64,000 bases of DNA, taken from the NCBI RefSeq assembly GCF_963924675.1, contig NC_089220.1, positions 54,074,639 to 54,138,638 of the forward strand. The letters run 5' to 3'. The DNA is from Phocoena phocoena. Taxonomy: Eukaryota; Chordata; Mammalia; Artiodactyla; Phocoenidae. Position 1 is the stretch's first letter, and every line of letters begins with the position of its first letter. The notes under the pieces are model-generated. The model was not told the origin of the DNA, searched no databases, and was given only the letters and a program-made list of their open reading frames with translations. The translations under genes and the position numbers were made by a program. Below are positions 23,434 to 36,746 of the stretch, piece after piece.

Positions 23434-25028
23434 AAAGATAATAAAGTTTAAGTTCCAACATACAATGCAAATTACATAAAATTTGGTGGACTGCTATTAT
23501 CTAAAGTGGATAGGACAAAGTCTTCTGTCTTTAATCGAAAGTAGGATCAATCACAAGATTTTGCCACAAAACCTGTGAAACTGGTAGAAAAATTGTATTA
23601 AAATGTCATAGTCTTTCTCTGTGGGATGGAGAGAATGAGAACCTAAAACTTTCTTCAGACTTCAGTAGAGTCTTCAAAGAGATGCCAACAGTGACCACAC
23701 TGTGGTGAACCACTTGGTCTGCCACTTTAGTCTAACTTACTCTCAAAGAGTAATTTTTTAGGTCCACAAGCACTGGGGAAAAGCAAACATGCCTCATGCT
23801 TCCAGGTTCTCCTAAGTATGTCAGTATTACACGACTCAAACTCTAGGACTTACTTATCCTCTCATGCTTTAAGATAAAGTCATATCATGACAAGCAACCA
23901 AAATTAGTCAGGCACCAAAGCATTACCCCTCTGATACTACTGCCTTAAAGGATTTGTTCCAAAAGCATACACTAACTTTAGAGAGAAAGTGTTGTGTCCC
24001 ACTTAGGTCACAACTGGTATGATGTGTATATCAGATGATCATAAGAAGCCTTCAGAAGTTACTAAGATTGAAAAACAAAGACAGGGGAATATTTTAAAGG
24101 AAATAAAACCCTCATTCCACCAACCTCCTTCCCTTAACAAACTTAAATAACTCTAGCTAGTGAAATAATTATAAATTATAACACAATTTTGATGAGCCAA
24201 GTAATTTAAATAGAAATTACCTCCTCTCTGAAGTTTGTGCATTTCATTCTGGATACAGAATTCATCATTTGAATTATTTTTCTTCTTCCAGAGTGAAATA
24301 ACAAATTTAATTTTACATGTTTAAGATAGCTTAAAAATATCACAAGAGGCCTTTATTCATAGAAAATGAAATTGTTTCACAGAATACATTGGATGGTCAT
24401 TAGTTTTTTCCCTACATTTCTTTTCCATGTTAAGCTTACTTGATAATGTAGCTCAGCTCTTAGTAATGCAAAATTTCTTTGATGTCAATTAAAAAAGACA
24501 CAAATGAATTCACTGGGGAAAGAAATGAATACATATACACATGATCTTTAGGGTGTTGATAGGTGGTCATTAATCATTCTAGGAAGATTAAAACAGTACG
24601 GCTCCCAGTAAAAATCTGCAACATTTTCTTTAGCATAAGGTCTGTGACAGATGAAAAATCCATTCAATTTCTGTCCTTGTTAATAAAATGCATGAATTAT
24701 ACTTCTGAAATCTTTATAGTTAAATCTTTAGTGACTGATTTTCTGTACTGTACATAAAGAGAAAATGTACAGAAGTGGAGCCTTGAGAGTAGATGACCTT
24801 GAGGAGTTTATTCATTGGATTATCTCACTCTTTAAGAGTATCATTTTGAAGAAAGTTAAAGGTCCATGTTAAATAAATGTCTCTCCCTTTGTGTAAAAAC
24901 CTATATGGCAAAAACGCTTATGTTAATAAAATAATATAATCCCCATACAATACAAGATGTAAGGGACAGTTACTTTATGTATTTTATTAGCTGGTAAAAG
25001 ATACAAATGGAGATTATCATTCTTGAAT
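23434..25028. other. Unassigned AT-rich DNA
   Basis: No gene or repeat family recognised in about 1.6 kb. Confidence 0.55.
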
Positions 25029-25550
25029 TTGTTAGCTATTGCTAGGTTAAAAAAATACAACAAAACTCAGTGGCTTATAACAACAATCATGTATTATTAT
25101 AGTTCACATGTCTGTGAGTTTCCTAGAAGTTAGCTCAACTCAGCTGGGCTCATCTATGCATCTGCTGTGCATGATTCATGCAACTAGAGGTTGTCTATGG
25201 CCTCTGCTCTAGGTCGGCCTTGTCTGAGGCAATTTAACTAGTGCAACTCTGCTCCAATTGTCTCTGATCCTCCTCCAAGGACCAGCAGGTGAGGCTGGGC
25301 ATGTTCTTCTCATGGTGGTGGCAAAATTACTAGAGAATGACTAAAACACACAAGCACTTTTCCAATCCCTTGTTTATATCATGATTTCTAGAGTCCCATT
25401 AACCAAAGCAAGTGATATAACCAAACACAGATTCAATGGAAAGGGAAATATATTCTGTCGCTTGATGGAAGGAGTGATAAACTCAAGTGGCAAAGAGCGT
25501 GGCTAACAAGGAAAGATGAGGAATGGGGGCCATTAAAGCAATCTACCACA
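25029..25550 (-). mobile_element. MLT1-type MaLR LTR
   Basis: Near full-length antisense MLT1: TTAGCTATTGCTAGG, CTCAGTGGCTTATAACAACA, CCCATTAACCAAAGCAAGTG, then GCAATCTACCACA at the end. Such solo LTRs are very old placental-mammal insertions. Confidence 0.85.
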
Positions 25551-25924
25551 CAACTGATAAGAGCCATGGACAATAAATGGGATTAATATGAAATCTACAA
25601 AGCAAACTAGCAAACATTTAGAAAATACTGAAAATTAGGCAAATTTCTTTTTTGCCTGATCATAAGAGCTACACCACGCCTTATAACCTCTGAAGTATAT
25701 ATCCCTCATTACGCTACTTCAGAGAGTAACCAACAACCCCTGGAATGTAAATTCTGATTAGGGCACCTCTGATGTTAACTAACAGCCCCTTAGCTATAAA
25801 ACAAAATTAACTTACAACATGTACCGCACAGTTTGTACAGAAATATTTTAAAGTAAATTACAGACAATACAAGATATAAGGAACAATCTTCAAAATAAAG
25901 TCTGGCAGAATAATTGTATAACAT

Positions 25925-26910
25925 TCAATAAATCCCTCCTAATACTGCTCTTCTTCATCTTTCAATGCTCAGAGTCTCAATTTTTAAGACTGGCTCTTAT
26001 GCTCTATGATCCTATTTTGTTCATTTCACAAACTCTTCAAACTACTAATAAGTGCCATCTTCATTTCTTCAGTGTCCCTCAGTTCCTTAAAATCTTGCTT
26101 CTACAGTCTGAAACTGATATCTAAGATCCATTCTTTTTTTTTGGCTGCATCAGGTCTTAGTTGCGGCATGCCGGATCTTCATTGAGGCATTCAGGATCTT
26201 TTGTTGCAGTGGGCAGGCTTCTCTCTAGTTGTAGCGTGTGGGTTTTTTCTCTTCTCTAGTTGTGGCACACAGGCTGCAGGGCACATGGGCTCTCTAGTTG
26301 AGACACGTGAGCTCAGTAGTTGTGGCATGTGGGCTTAGCTGCCCTGCAGCATGAGGGATCTTAGTTCCCTGAGCAGGGATCAAACCCGCATTCCCTGCAT
26401 TGTAAGGTGGATTCTTTACCACTGGACCACCGAGGAAGTCCCATAAGATACATTCTTAATTCTCAAACAGAAATCTCTCTGCAGCATTTGATATTGTTGA
26501 TCACCATCTCTTTTTCAACACTATCTCCTACAGACTTCTAACCTTCTCTAATGGTTCTTAAACTAGCTCCTCTATCTTTACCTTCCTTCATCTGAATGCC
26601 TGTATACCCATGCAGACCTCAGCACATTTGCACCTTTGGTGCAAATTTGGAGAATTTTTCTCCAAATTCACTTTCATGGAGAGTTCATCTGTCTCCTCAA
26701 AGCTTCAATTATCACCACAATGTTGAAGACCACTAACTTTGTCTCTCCCACACTGACTGCAATTAAACCTCAACCCCATGTCTTCAAAACATCTTCTTTT
26801 CTCTTGAATCCTTCCCACCAAATTAGCTACCATCAAGTCCTTTGCTGTCCTTTCCAACTGTGCCAATTCTCATTGCTCTTTACTGTTTTAATAGTTTTTC
26901 TCTTTCTCTG
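25925..26910 (+). mobile_element. L2 LINE fragment interrupted by a SINE
   Basis: Pyrimidine-rich L2 body on both sides of the SINE at 26136-26443. CATTTGATATTGTTGATCAC at about 26488-26507 is a good match to the L2 word encoding FDTVDH. The 101-codon frame at 26636 is L2-derived. Confidence 0.65.
26136..26443 (-). mobile_element. CHR-type SINE, long form
   Basis: About 308 bp with T run on the left and the tRNA-like head (GGGATCAAACCCGCATTCCC) on the right. The middle carries repeated TCTAGTTGTGGC-type words, typical of the long class. TSD TAAGATCCATTCTT (26122-26135) against TAAGATACATTCTT (26444-26457), 13 of 14. Confidence 0.93.
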
Positions 26911-26916
26911 TCAACA

Positions 26917-27030
26917 CAATCATTTGACAAGTATTTGCTGAATACTCACTACATGTCAAGTACTGCTCAAGAGGCTAGAGATACAGCAATCACAATTAAT
27001 AAGATCAATAAGATAGACAACTTCTCAAGT
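26917..27030 (-). mobile_element. L2 LINE 3'-end fragment, antisense
   Basis: CAAGTATTTGCTGAATACTC, then ACATGTCAAGTACTGCTCAA, then GAGATACAGCAATCAC follow the reversed L2 3' end. Confidence 0.6.
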
Positions 27031-27484
27031 TTGAATTCCCTCCTTCACTGAGATTTTCCAGTTCCTACATTTCTTTCAAAGTGCCTTCTCATGTCCAGAA
27101 AGCTATCCTATTCAAATTCCACACCCCAGTGGTTTTTAAACTCATTCCCATTTTTCCTGTATACAATCTGTACCTATCATCTAGTCCTTGAGTTGCATGA
27201 CTTTTATAGCTGATGCACACATATATAGTCTATTTGTATATATGTATACATATTTAATATATACATTATATAACATAATATGTATAAAGGAATATGGAAA
27301 ATTTCTCAACTATTTTGTAAGTTTCTTAATGGGTGACATATTTCCAGCTAATGTTCCTAGCATGCAATAAGAACATTAAAATATTTAAGGAATGAATCAT
27401 TGAGAATACTATAAGAAAGAGAATATCCATTTGTTCATAAATGGAAGAAAGGAAAAACATCAACTTAATTCTCTATAATAATAA

Positions 27485-27735
27485 TAATAGGTAACTCTTA
27501 TTGAATGCTTATTTGTGCCAAACACCACTGTAAGAGCTTTACACACAGTTAATCCTCAAGGAAAAAAATCCTATGAGAGAGGTACTATTATTACCCCCAT
27601 GCTTAATATGATAAAACTGAGGCAGAGAAAAGTTAAACAACTCTTCAAGGCCAGTAAATGGTGGGGTCAGAATTCAAATCCAAGCAAATTTGATTCCAAA
27701 TTCAGTACTTTCATCTACACTGTTATACTGTCTTT
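27485..27735 (-). mobile_element. MIR SINE, antisense
   Basis: TTATTGAATGCTTATTTGTG, TACTATTATTACCCCCATGC, AAAACTGAGGCAGAGAAAAG and GTGGGGTCAGAATTCAAATC appear in the order of reversed MIR. The 81-codon frame at 27515 is MIR-derived. Confidence 0.88.
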
Positions 27736-27969
27736 CATGATTCTGAATCTACAGATTTAGATTTTTGGCATTATCAAATGCTTCTGTCCTGATAACCTTC
27801 ATAAGTGTCTGCATATTAATGTCAGAGTGAAAGCTCCAACTGTCAATAGAAGAGAAAAATCCCTAATAAGCTCATGAACTACACTTCTGTTAATATAACA
27901 GATTTACATAAGGTGACTACAATTTTTCATCTAAATCAAGACACTTTTGGGAGTAGAGGGGTGCTGTAT

Positions 27970-28475
27970 TTATTATATATTGCTACCTAACAAATTATCC
28001 CAAAAGTTAGCAGCTTAAAACAACAAATACTTGTTATCACACACTTTCCCACAGTCATAAATCCAAGAGAGGCTTCACTAGGTGTTTCTGTCTCAGGATC
28101 TCTCATGAAGTTGCAGTCAAGATATAGGCCCAGACTGTAGTCATCTAAAGGGTTGTCTGGGCAGGAGGATAGGCTTCCAAAACTCCAAATGGCTGTTGGC
28201 AGGAAGTTTCAGTTCCCCACATGACCCTTTCCATTAAGGCTGCTCCTGAGAAGGCATCAGGCTTCCCTAAGGGTGAATGATCAGAGAGACAGAGAAGGAA
28301 AGAGAGAAAGAGAGAGAGAGAGAATCTAACCTCAGAAGTGACATACAATCACTTCTGCCTCAATTCTACTGGTTAGACATACCAACTTTGGTGCAATGTG
28401 GTAGGGGATTACACAAGAGTGTGAATACTTGGAGGCAGGGATCATTTGGTACCATCTTAGAGGAGGGCAACCACA
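27970..28475 (-). mobile_element. MLT1-type MaLR LTR
   Basis: Antisense MLT1: TATTGCTACCTAACAAATTA, TCAGGATCTCTCATGAAGTT, AACCTCAGAAGTGACATACA, GGGGATTACACAAGAGTGTG, ending ATCTTAGAGGAGGGCAACCACA. A GA-rich run lies inside at 28281-28323. The 67-72 codon frames are not genes. Confidence 0.85.
28281..28323 (+). repeat. GA-rich microsatellite
   Basis: Purine run of GAGA and GAAA units within the MLT1 LTR; MLT1 LTRs often carry a CT-rich segment at this point. Confidence 0.85.
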
Positions 28476-29564
28476 GGTGTTACTAATAATTAAGCCAGGC
28501 CAAGAGACATAAATGAGGATGGCCCTTGACAAATCAAGGTTTATGGTCACCCTAACTTTACTCTGTCTTGATTTACATTAATTACATCAGGAAGCAATTT
28601 TCTATCTATAAAATTATTTAGTTCTGTTATTAAGCCCCTGAAACCCCATAATATCAATAACTGCCACAACCCTGTTCTCACTCCCACCAAATCCCTCTCA
28701 TGACATTGCTGTGGAAGCCACCAGTAGTCAACAACCAATAGCTTCTCAACCAGCTCTCTTTTCTACTGAAATACTGGATTGTTGCTCCTCTCAGTCCCTC
28801 ACAATGTCACCCAGGCCCCCAAACATCCATATATGTTTCTTCAACAATCTGGTTGATTCATAAATAATAAGAGCTTCAGGGACCCTGCACAACATTAATA
28901 ATATTGAAAATAAAGTACTTTATAATTTAAATAGGTCTTGATAAGACTAATCCTGAAATTATAACCATGATATTTTCTATAACAGATCAATCTACTGGGA
29001 GAGGAAAGCACTGAAATCACAACAGAATTTGCTAATAATTATTGGTACTGCCTACACTGAGCATTTTCCTTCAACAGTTAACTCGGCCATTGTGCTATCT
29101 TAATAACTTTCAGTGAACTTGGCCCTGGAGCTAAAGTCAACTCTAACTCACCTTCTGAATCTTTAAAAACAAGAACTAAAGCAAAGGGAACATAAAAATA
29201 ATAGTGAGTGGCACTGTATTATTATTCATTAGAACTAAATTAAGTAAACCAATCAGGTCAGAAAACAATTTTTTCCTTCCAATAACCATTAGAATAAAGG
29301 CAACAAAAATTTAAAATTGTGCACATTAGAATTATTTGGGAGGAACTCAAACTATTCTTTTCCACCCTGTGCATATTATATAAGACTATTTATTCAGAAG
29401 TGAGCCCATTAAAGCTGGAGAACATGGTGGCTGTCTGAAATATAGCAATAAATATCATCATATCAAAGTCAGAGTCATAATTTGGGAGTCCAGCTTAAAA
29501 CCAGAGATTCCATTCATAATTCAGTGTCACTGATATGTTGATAAGCTGAAAAGATAGAATGATT

Positions 29565-29583
29565 GAGAGAGAGAGAGAGAGAA
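29565..29583 (+). repeat. (GA)n microsatellite
   Basis: Nine to ten GA units. Confidence 0.9.
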
Positions 29584-30310
29584 AACAAGCAGAGACTATA
29601 TATCCTTCCTCCTAATTGTTTTTTTCACCCTCCTGACCAGGAAAGTCAGGAACTGACTATGTGAAGAATGAAAATGACTGTAAACTTCCCATGAAAGTCA
29701 AGCAAAAAACAATGAGCCAGGATAAATGGAAATAAAGCATTTCATGTCTATCATGATTCATTACTTACATTTATCCAATTTCCAAACCATCTTGACAAGC
29801 CCTGTTAGTAAGGATAAAGGAAAGTAACTCTTTGACCAGGGTACATTAAATCACTCTCCTGCCTCCTTTCAGCTGTGTTGGAGAAACAAGTTGGTTGCAA
29901 TTTTCTGATTTTTTTTCCCCTGTTGATAATATATGTTCCCATAATTTGTAAGCCCAGGTCCTTTTCCTCATTTCAGTTTTAAAACAAACCTCCTGCCAGT
30001 TGAAGCCTTGCTAAAGGCTGGGTAATTCCTCTAGGCAATAGAATATCTCATTAGTTACCTGAATGTTGTTTTCCTTAGTGGAGTCCTGTCAGCTAAATTT
30101 TTTTCTTGCTCATCTATTCCCCTCCAGTTCAGGGACCACTGTCAGCTTACACTAAGTTAAGTCAATTTACTCTGAAATTTTTCTAGCTGTGATTTGGGAA
30201 TATTCATTCAGTTGCACAGAACACCTGCCATGAATCACATTTACATGTGTCTTTAATCTTAAACCTTTAAGCATTTGCTAGAGTTACTTCTGCTTCTCTC
30301 TTGTTTGCAA

Positions 30311-30343
<33 letters not shown>

Positions 30344-30364
30344 ACACATACATACACACACAAA
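30311..30364 (+). repeat. (CA)n microsatellite
   Basis: More than 20 CA units with two T interruptions; the longest dinucleotide tract in the window and likely polymorphic. Confidence 0.95.
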
Positions 30365-31159
30365 CATGTTATTTAATGGAGAAGTAAATTATAAACCTTC
30401 TCTTTGTCTAGAAAAGTATATAGATTAGATATTTCCATGCCAAGAAAATGTTTTGTTTCTTTATAAACTGCATAAAAGAGTGTTCAATCCTATTTGAAAG
30501 AAACTGCAACTAACATTATTCCTTAGATTGTGTTTTCTAATCAAACTGAAAGAGTTACTTTTCTAGTCTGTTCTTAATTGCTCAGTTTTTCTGTCTAGAT
30601 TTCCTGGACTTTATAATAATATAGCTTGTTCCTAGACTGAATTTCTGATTATGGACACAAGTCCAATAAAATTAGCTGCTGCCCATCAAACATAGTCCAC
30701 TTTGCTCCTCACTCCTGGCTATCACCAGCTATATAGAATTGAAACCTGGGCATATCAACATAGAGAGGGTGCCTTGTACTTTTGCATTTCCTTCCCACAT
30801 GCACATTACAACTATTCGATTCATATGACAAATATGTATGGAGTACCTGATATATGTCACACAGTAAAAAGACAAAGAGACAATGTCCTTTCTCACCAGG
30901 CAAATAAAATTTTGGGAATTTTCAGTTTATTTTCTTTTCAAGCTTAACCCAGTGGTTTTCAAACTATTTTAGCTGAATTGCCATTTTTAAAAATCTAATA
31001 TTACTTAATATATACAACAGATATAAACTGAAAAGCTGGGTTAGCAGCAGGCTCAGTGGAGAGCAGCCATCTGGAGCCCTGACACTCAGCCTTCAAAGAA
31101 GACAATGAAGCACCTCTGAGAATCCTGCAGCCTCGTAGAGCACCTTTAAATCCAGGGAC

Positions 31160-31295
31160 ATAGCCAATTCACTTATTTTTCAGGTTATAAGACGTGACTT
31201 AGAGGCACTGTATGAGTTGCCCAAAGTCATCAGCCAGCCAGAGGCATACCCCAAACTATCCGTGTCTCCTGATATGCAGGTTCCAGGTTCTTTCG
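31160..31295 (-). mobile_element. MIR SINE fragment, antisense
   Basis: TTATAAGACGTGACTTAGAG, then TTGCCCAAAGTCATCAGCC, then CAGAGGCATACCCC follow reversed MIR. Confidence 0.65.
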
Positions 31296-32532
31296 AGGGA
31301 GCCATAACCACTTCTTGCTTTAAGTAATGTAGATACTTTGTCAGAAATATTTCTTCTAAGGCTTGCTGAATTCTTAAGACAGATTTGATTACATCCTAGA
31401 AGCAAAAAAGAAAAAGCCTCCAGAATTGCTCATCTCTGATGTTAGACCTTAAAAATTGATTTTTAAAAGTCTTCTCTCCCATAAAGCAGATGGATGAGAA
31501 GGTAGTTCACCAGCCCCTCACAAGTCAGAGCACTAACCACTATAGCTCAGAGGAAAGAAAAGATTTATTCACCTTTGAATCACTGGAAGAAATTCCTATT
31601 ACTAATGTCTCTCCTAGCAAATAGCAATCCTACATACCTCCAGGAAAATAAAAAATGTAAAAGTAAACACTGTTGCATGCTCAAGGCTGCTAGCCATCCC
31701 AGCCTATTTCTCTTCTTCTGTTGCTTTACCCTTTGTATCATTGCCTCTAGATGCTTCCTCACATGCTCTTTCAATACTTAGAGTGAAGTTATGATGTCAC
31801 AACATTTGCCCCCACTTGCCCATGTCATGTACCCCACTGCTAATAATGCATTCCCATTGTTAAGAATACAGTGGCAGCTACAGCACAGTGGTCAGAACAG
31901 GAAAAGTGCCTCCCATTACATCATTGTTCATTATTTTTTTTTTACAGTAAGAATTTGTCATTTTATTATTGTAATATTTAAAATATTTTATCCTGAGTAT
32001 TTTTATCTGCTGTCAAACTTCCTATCATTGTACTTAAAATTAATATAACAATTCAACGTGTTCCATGGGATAAATGAAGTATGCTGTAATTAAAATAATT
32101 AGATTGAACTCTATTTTATCATTTCTCATACTGGATGATTATGCAGTATTTCTTTTTTTTTTTCTTTTTTACATCTTTATTGGAGTATAATTGCTTTACA
32201 ATGGTGTGTTAGTTTCTGCTTTATAACAAAGCGAATGAGTTATACATATACATATGTTCCCATATCTCTTCCCTCTTACGTCTCCCTCCCTCCCACCTTC
32301 CCTATCCCACGTCTCTAGGTGGTCACAAAGCACCGAGTTGATCTCCCTGAGCTATGCGGCTGCTTCCCACTAGCTATCTATTTTACATTTGGTAGTGTAT
32401 ATATGTCCATGCCACTCTCTCACTTTGTCACAGCTTACCCTTCCCCCTCCCCATATCCTCAAGTCCACTCTCTAGTAGGTCTGCATCTTTATTCCTGTCT
32501 TACCACTAGGTTCTTCATGACATTTTTTTTTC

Positions 32533-35500
32533 TTAGATTCCATATATATGTGTTAGCATACGGTATTTGTCTCTCTCTTTCTGACTTACTTCACTCTGTA
32601 TGACAGACTCTAGGTCCATCTACCTCACTACAAATAACTCAATTTCGTTTCTTTTTATGGCTGAGTAATATTCCATTGTATATATGTGCCACATCTTCTT
32701 TATCCATTCATCCGATGATGGACACTTAGGTTGTTTCCATCTCCAGGCTATTGTAAATAGAGCTGCAATGAACATTTTGGTACATGACTCTTTTTGAATT
32801 ATGGTTTTCTCAGGGTATATGCCCAGTAGTGGGATTGCTGGGTCATATGGTAGTTCTCTTTGTAGTTTTTTAAGGAACCTCCATACTGTTCTCCATAGTG
32901 GCTGAACCAATTCACGCTCCCACCAGCAGTGCAAGAGTGTTCCCTTTTCTCCATACCCTCTCCAGCATTTATTGTTTGTAGATTTTTTGATGATGGCCAT
33001 TCTGACTGGTGTGAGATGATATCTCATTGTAGTTTTGATTTGTATTCCTCTAATGATTAATGATGTTGAGCATTCTTTCATGTGTTTGTTGGCACTCTGT
33101 ATATCTTCTTTGCAGAAATGTCTATTTAGGTCTTCTGCCCATTTTTGGATTGGGTTGTTTGTTTTTTTGTCATTGAGCTGCATGAGCTGCTTGTAAATTT
33201 TGGAGATTAATCCTTTGTCAGTTGCTTCATTTGCAAATATTTTCTCCCATTCTCAGGGTTGTCTTTTGGTCTTGTTTATGGTTTCCTTTGCTGTGCAAAA
33301 GCTTTGAAGTTTCATTAGGTCTCATTTGTTTATTTTTGTTTTTATTTCCATTTCTCTAGGAGGTGGGTCAAAAAGGATCTTGCTGTGATTTATGTCATAG
33401 AGTGTTCTGCTTACGTTTTCCTCTAAGAGTTTGATAGTTTCTGGCCTTACATTTAGGTCTTTAATCCATTTTGAGCTTATTTTTGTGTGTGGTGTTAGGG
33501 AGTGTTCTAATCTCATACTCTTACATGTACCTGTCCAGTTTTCCCAGCACCACTTATTGAAGAGGCTGTCCTTTCTCCACTGTACATTCCTGCCTCCTTT
33601 ATCAAAGATAAGGTGACCATATGTGTGTGGGTTTGTCTCTGGGCTTTCTATCCTGTTCCATTGATCTATCTTTCTGTTTTTGTGCCAGTACCATACTGTC
33701 TTGATTACTGTTGCTTTGTAGTATAGTCTGAAGTCAGGGAGCCTGATTCCTCCAGCTCCACTTTTTGTTCTCAAGATTGCTTTGGCTATTCGGGGTCTTT
33801 TGTGTTTCCATAAAAATTGTGCAATTTTTTGTTCTAGTTCTGTGAAAAATGCCAGTGGTAGTTTGATAGGGATTGCATTGAATCTGTAGATTGCTTTGGG
33901 TAGTAAAGTCATTTTCACAATGTTGATTCTTCCAATCCAAGAACATGGTATATCTCTCCATCTATTGGTAACATCTTTAATTTCTTTCATCAGTGTCTTA
34001 TAATTTTCTTCATACAGGTCTTTTGTCTCCTTAGGTAGGTTTATTCCTAGATATTTTATTCTTTTTGCTGCAATGGTAAATGGGAACATTTTCTTGATTT
34101 CACTTTCAGATTTTTCATCATTAGTGAATAGGAATGACAGAGATTTCTGTGCATTAATTTTGTATCCTACTACTTTACCAAATTCATTGATTAGCTCTAG
34201 TAGTTTTCTGGTAGCATCTTTAGGATTCTCTATGTATAGTATCATGTCATCTGCAAACAGTGACAGGTTTACTTCTTCTTTTCCAATTTGGATTGCTTTT
34301 ATTTCCTTTTCTTCTCTGAATGCTGTGGCTAAGACTTCCAAAACAATGTTGAATAAGAGTGGTGACGGCTTCACTAGTGGTGCAGTGGTTGAGAATCTGC
34401 CTGCCAATGCAGGGGACACGGGTTCGAGCCCTGGTCTGGGAGGATCCCACATGCCACGGGGCAACTGGGCCCGTCAGCCACAATTACTGAGCCTGCGCGT
34501 CTGGAGCCTGTGCTCCGCAACACGAGAGGCTGCGATAGTGAGAGGCCCACGCACCGCAATGAAGAGCGGCCCCCACATGCTGCAACTAGACAAAGCCCTG
34601 GCACAGAAACGAATACCCAACACAGCCAAAAATAAATAAATAAACAAAATGATGGAGGAATTATGTTTAAGAAAAAAAAAAAAAAGAGTGGTGAGAGTGG
34701 GCAACCTTCTCTTGTTCCTGATCTTAGAGGAAATGCTTTCAGTTTTTCACCATTGAGGACGATATTGGCTGTGGGTTTGTCATATATGGCCTTTATTATG
34801 TTGAGGAACATTCCCTCTATGCCTGCTTTCTGGAGGTTTTTTTTATCATAAATGGGTATTGAATTTTGTCGAAAGCTTTCTCTGCATCTATTGAGATGAC
34901 GATATGATTTTTCTCCTTCAATTTGTTAATATAATGTATCACATTGATTGATATGTGTATATTGAAGAATCCTTACATTCCTGGAATAAACCCCACTTGA
35001 TCATGGTGTATGATCCTTTTAATGTGCTGTTGGATTCTGTTTGCTAGTATTTTATTGAGAATTTTTGCATCTATGTTCATCAGTGATATTGGCCTGTAGT
35101 TTTCTTTCTTTGTGACAACCTTGTCTGGTTTTGGTATCAGGGTGATGGTGGCCTCGTAGAATGAGTTTTGGGAGTGTTCCTGCCTCTGCTATATTTTGGA
35201 AGAGTTTGAGAAGGATAGGTGTTAGCTCTTCTCTAAATGTTTGATAGAATTCGTCTGTGAAGCCATCTGGTCCTGGGCTTTTGCTTGCTGGAAGATTTTT
35301 AATCACAGTTTCAATTTCAGTGCTTGTGATTGGTCTGTTCATATTTTCTATTTCTTCCTGATTCAGTCTCGGCAGGTTGTGCATTTCTAAGAATTTGTCC
35401 ATTTCTTCCAGGTTGTCCATTTTATTGGCATAGAGTTGCTTGTAGTAATCTCTCATGATCTTTTGTATTTCTGCAGTGTCAGTTGTTACTTCTCCTTTTT

Positions 35501-36688
35501 CATTTCTAATTCTATTGATTTGAGTCTTCCTTTTTTCTTGATGAGTCTGGCTAATGGTTTATCAAGTTCATTTATCTTCTCAAAGAACCAGCTTTTAGTT
35601 TTATTGATCTTTGCTATCATTTCCTTAATTTCTTTTTCTTTTATTTCTGATCTGATCTTTATGATTTCTTTCCTTCTGCTAACTTTGGGGTTTTTTTGTT
35701 CTTTCTCTAATTGCTTTAGGTGCAAGGTTAGGTTGTTTATTTGAGATGTTTCCTGTTTCTTAAGGTAGGATTGTATTGCTATAAACTTCCCTCTTAGAAC
35801 TGCTTTTGTTGCATCCCATAGGTTTTGGGTCGTTGTGCCTCCATTGTCATTTGTGTCTAGGTATTTTTTTATTTCCTGTTTGATTTCTTCAGTGATCACT
35901 TCGTTATTAAGTAGTGTATTGTTTAGCCTCCATGTGTTTGTGTTCTTTACAGATCTTTTCCTGTAATTGATATCGAGTCTCATAGCGTTGTGGTCGGAAA
36001 AGATATTTGACACAATTTCAGATTTCTTAAATTTACCAAGGCTTGATTTGTGACCCAAGATATGATCTATCCTGGAGAATGTTCCATGAGCACTTGAGAA
36101 AAATGTGCATTCTGTTGTTTTGGGATGGAATGTCCTATAAATATCAATAAAGTCCATCTTGTTTAATGTATCATTTAAAGCTTGTGTTTCCTTATTTATT
36201 TTCATTTTGGATGATATGTCCATTGGTGAAAGTGGGGTGTTAAAGTCCCCTACTATGAATGTCGATTTCCCCTTTTATGGCTGTTAGTATTTGCCTTATG
36301 TTCTGAGGTGCTCCTCTGTTGGGTGCATAAATATTTACAATTGTTATATCTTCTTCTTGGATCGATCCCTTGATCATTATGTAATGTCCTTCTTTGTCTC
36401 TTGTAAGAGTCTTTATTTTTTTGTAAGAGTGTTTATTTTAAAGTCTATTTTGTCTGATAAGAGAATTGCTACTCTAGCTTTCTTTTGGTTTCCATTTGCA
36501 TGGTATGTCTTTTTCCATACCCTCACTTTCAGTCTGTATGTGTCTGTAGGTCTGAAGTGGGTCTCTTGTAGACAGCACATATATGGGTCTTGTTTTTGTA
36601 TCCATTCAGCCAGTCTGTGTCTTTTGGTGGGAGCATTTAATCCATTTACATTTAAGGTAATTATCAATATGTATGTTCCTATTTCCAT
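32533..36688 (-). pseudogene. L1 ORF2 (endonuclease-reverse transcriptase), broken
   Basis: ORF2p nicks target DNA and reverse transcribes L1 RNA. The start ATG at 36688 opens MEIGTYILIITLNVNGLNAP; the endonuclease Glu motif is present (LQETHF) and SDHN appears in the next open block (35486-36223). The reverse transcriptase follows ([13 protein letters not shown] in 35052-35456; [13 protein letters not shown] in 33322-34464). The C-terminal region (32620-33183) contains CWWEREL and ends early at an in-frame stop. A 20-bp tandem duplication at 36401-36440 shifts the frame after codon 91, and a SINE splits the reverse transcriptase. At least three frame breaks: not functional. Confidence 0.93.
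34366..34683 (+). mobile_element. CHR-type SINE, long form, inside L1
   Basis: About 318 bp. Starts CGGCTTCACTAGTGGTGCAG, has a consensus B box GGTTCGAGCC at 34421-34430, ends in (AAAT)n and a 14-A run. TSD AAGAGTGGTGA at 34355-34365 and 34684-34694 (11 of 11). It interrupts the minus-strand L1 ORF2, so it is younger than that L1. The 145-, 188- and 76-codon frames across it are artefacts. Confidence 0.95.
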
Positions 36689-36746
36689 TTTATATATTGT
36701 TTTGGGTTTGTTATTGTAGGTCTTTTACTTCTCTTGTGTTTCTTGC

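Larger units (their letters stand above)
28476..31159. other. Unassigned DNA
   Basis: No exon or clear transposon recognised. Contains a (GA)n run at 29565-29583 and a (CA)n run at 30311-30364. Confidence 0.55.

Noticed and set aside
30311..30364. CRISPR-like or other direct-repeat array
   Set aside because: It is a plain (CA)n microsatellite, and the DNA is mammalian, so no CRISPR array is expected.
33322..34464. 380-codon frame as a host gene
   Set aside because: It encodes L1 reverse transcriptase motifs ([13 protein letters not shown]) and its first residues come from the SINE inserted in that L1.
34073..34639. 188-codon plus-strand frame
   Set aside because: Antisense of L1 ORF2 joined to SINE sequence; no independent support.
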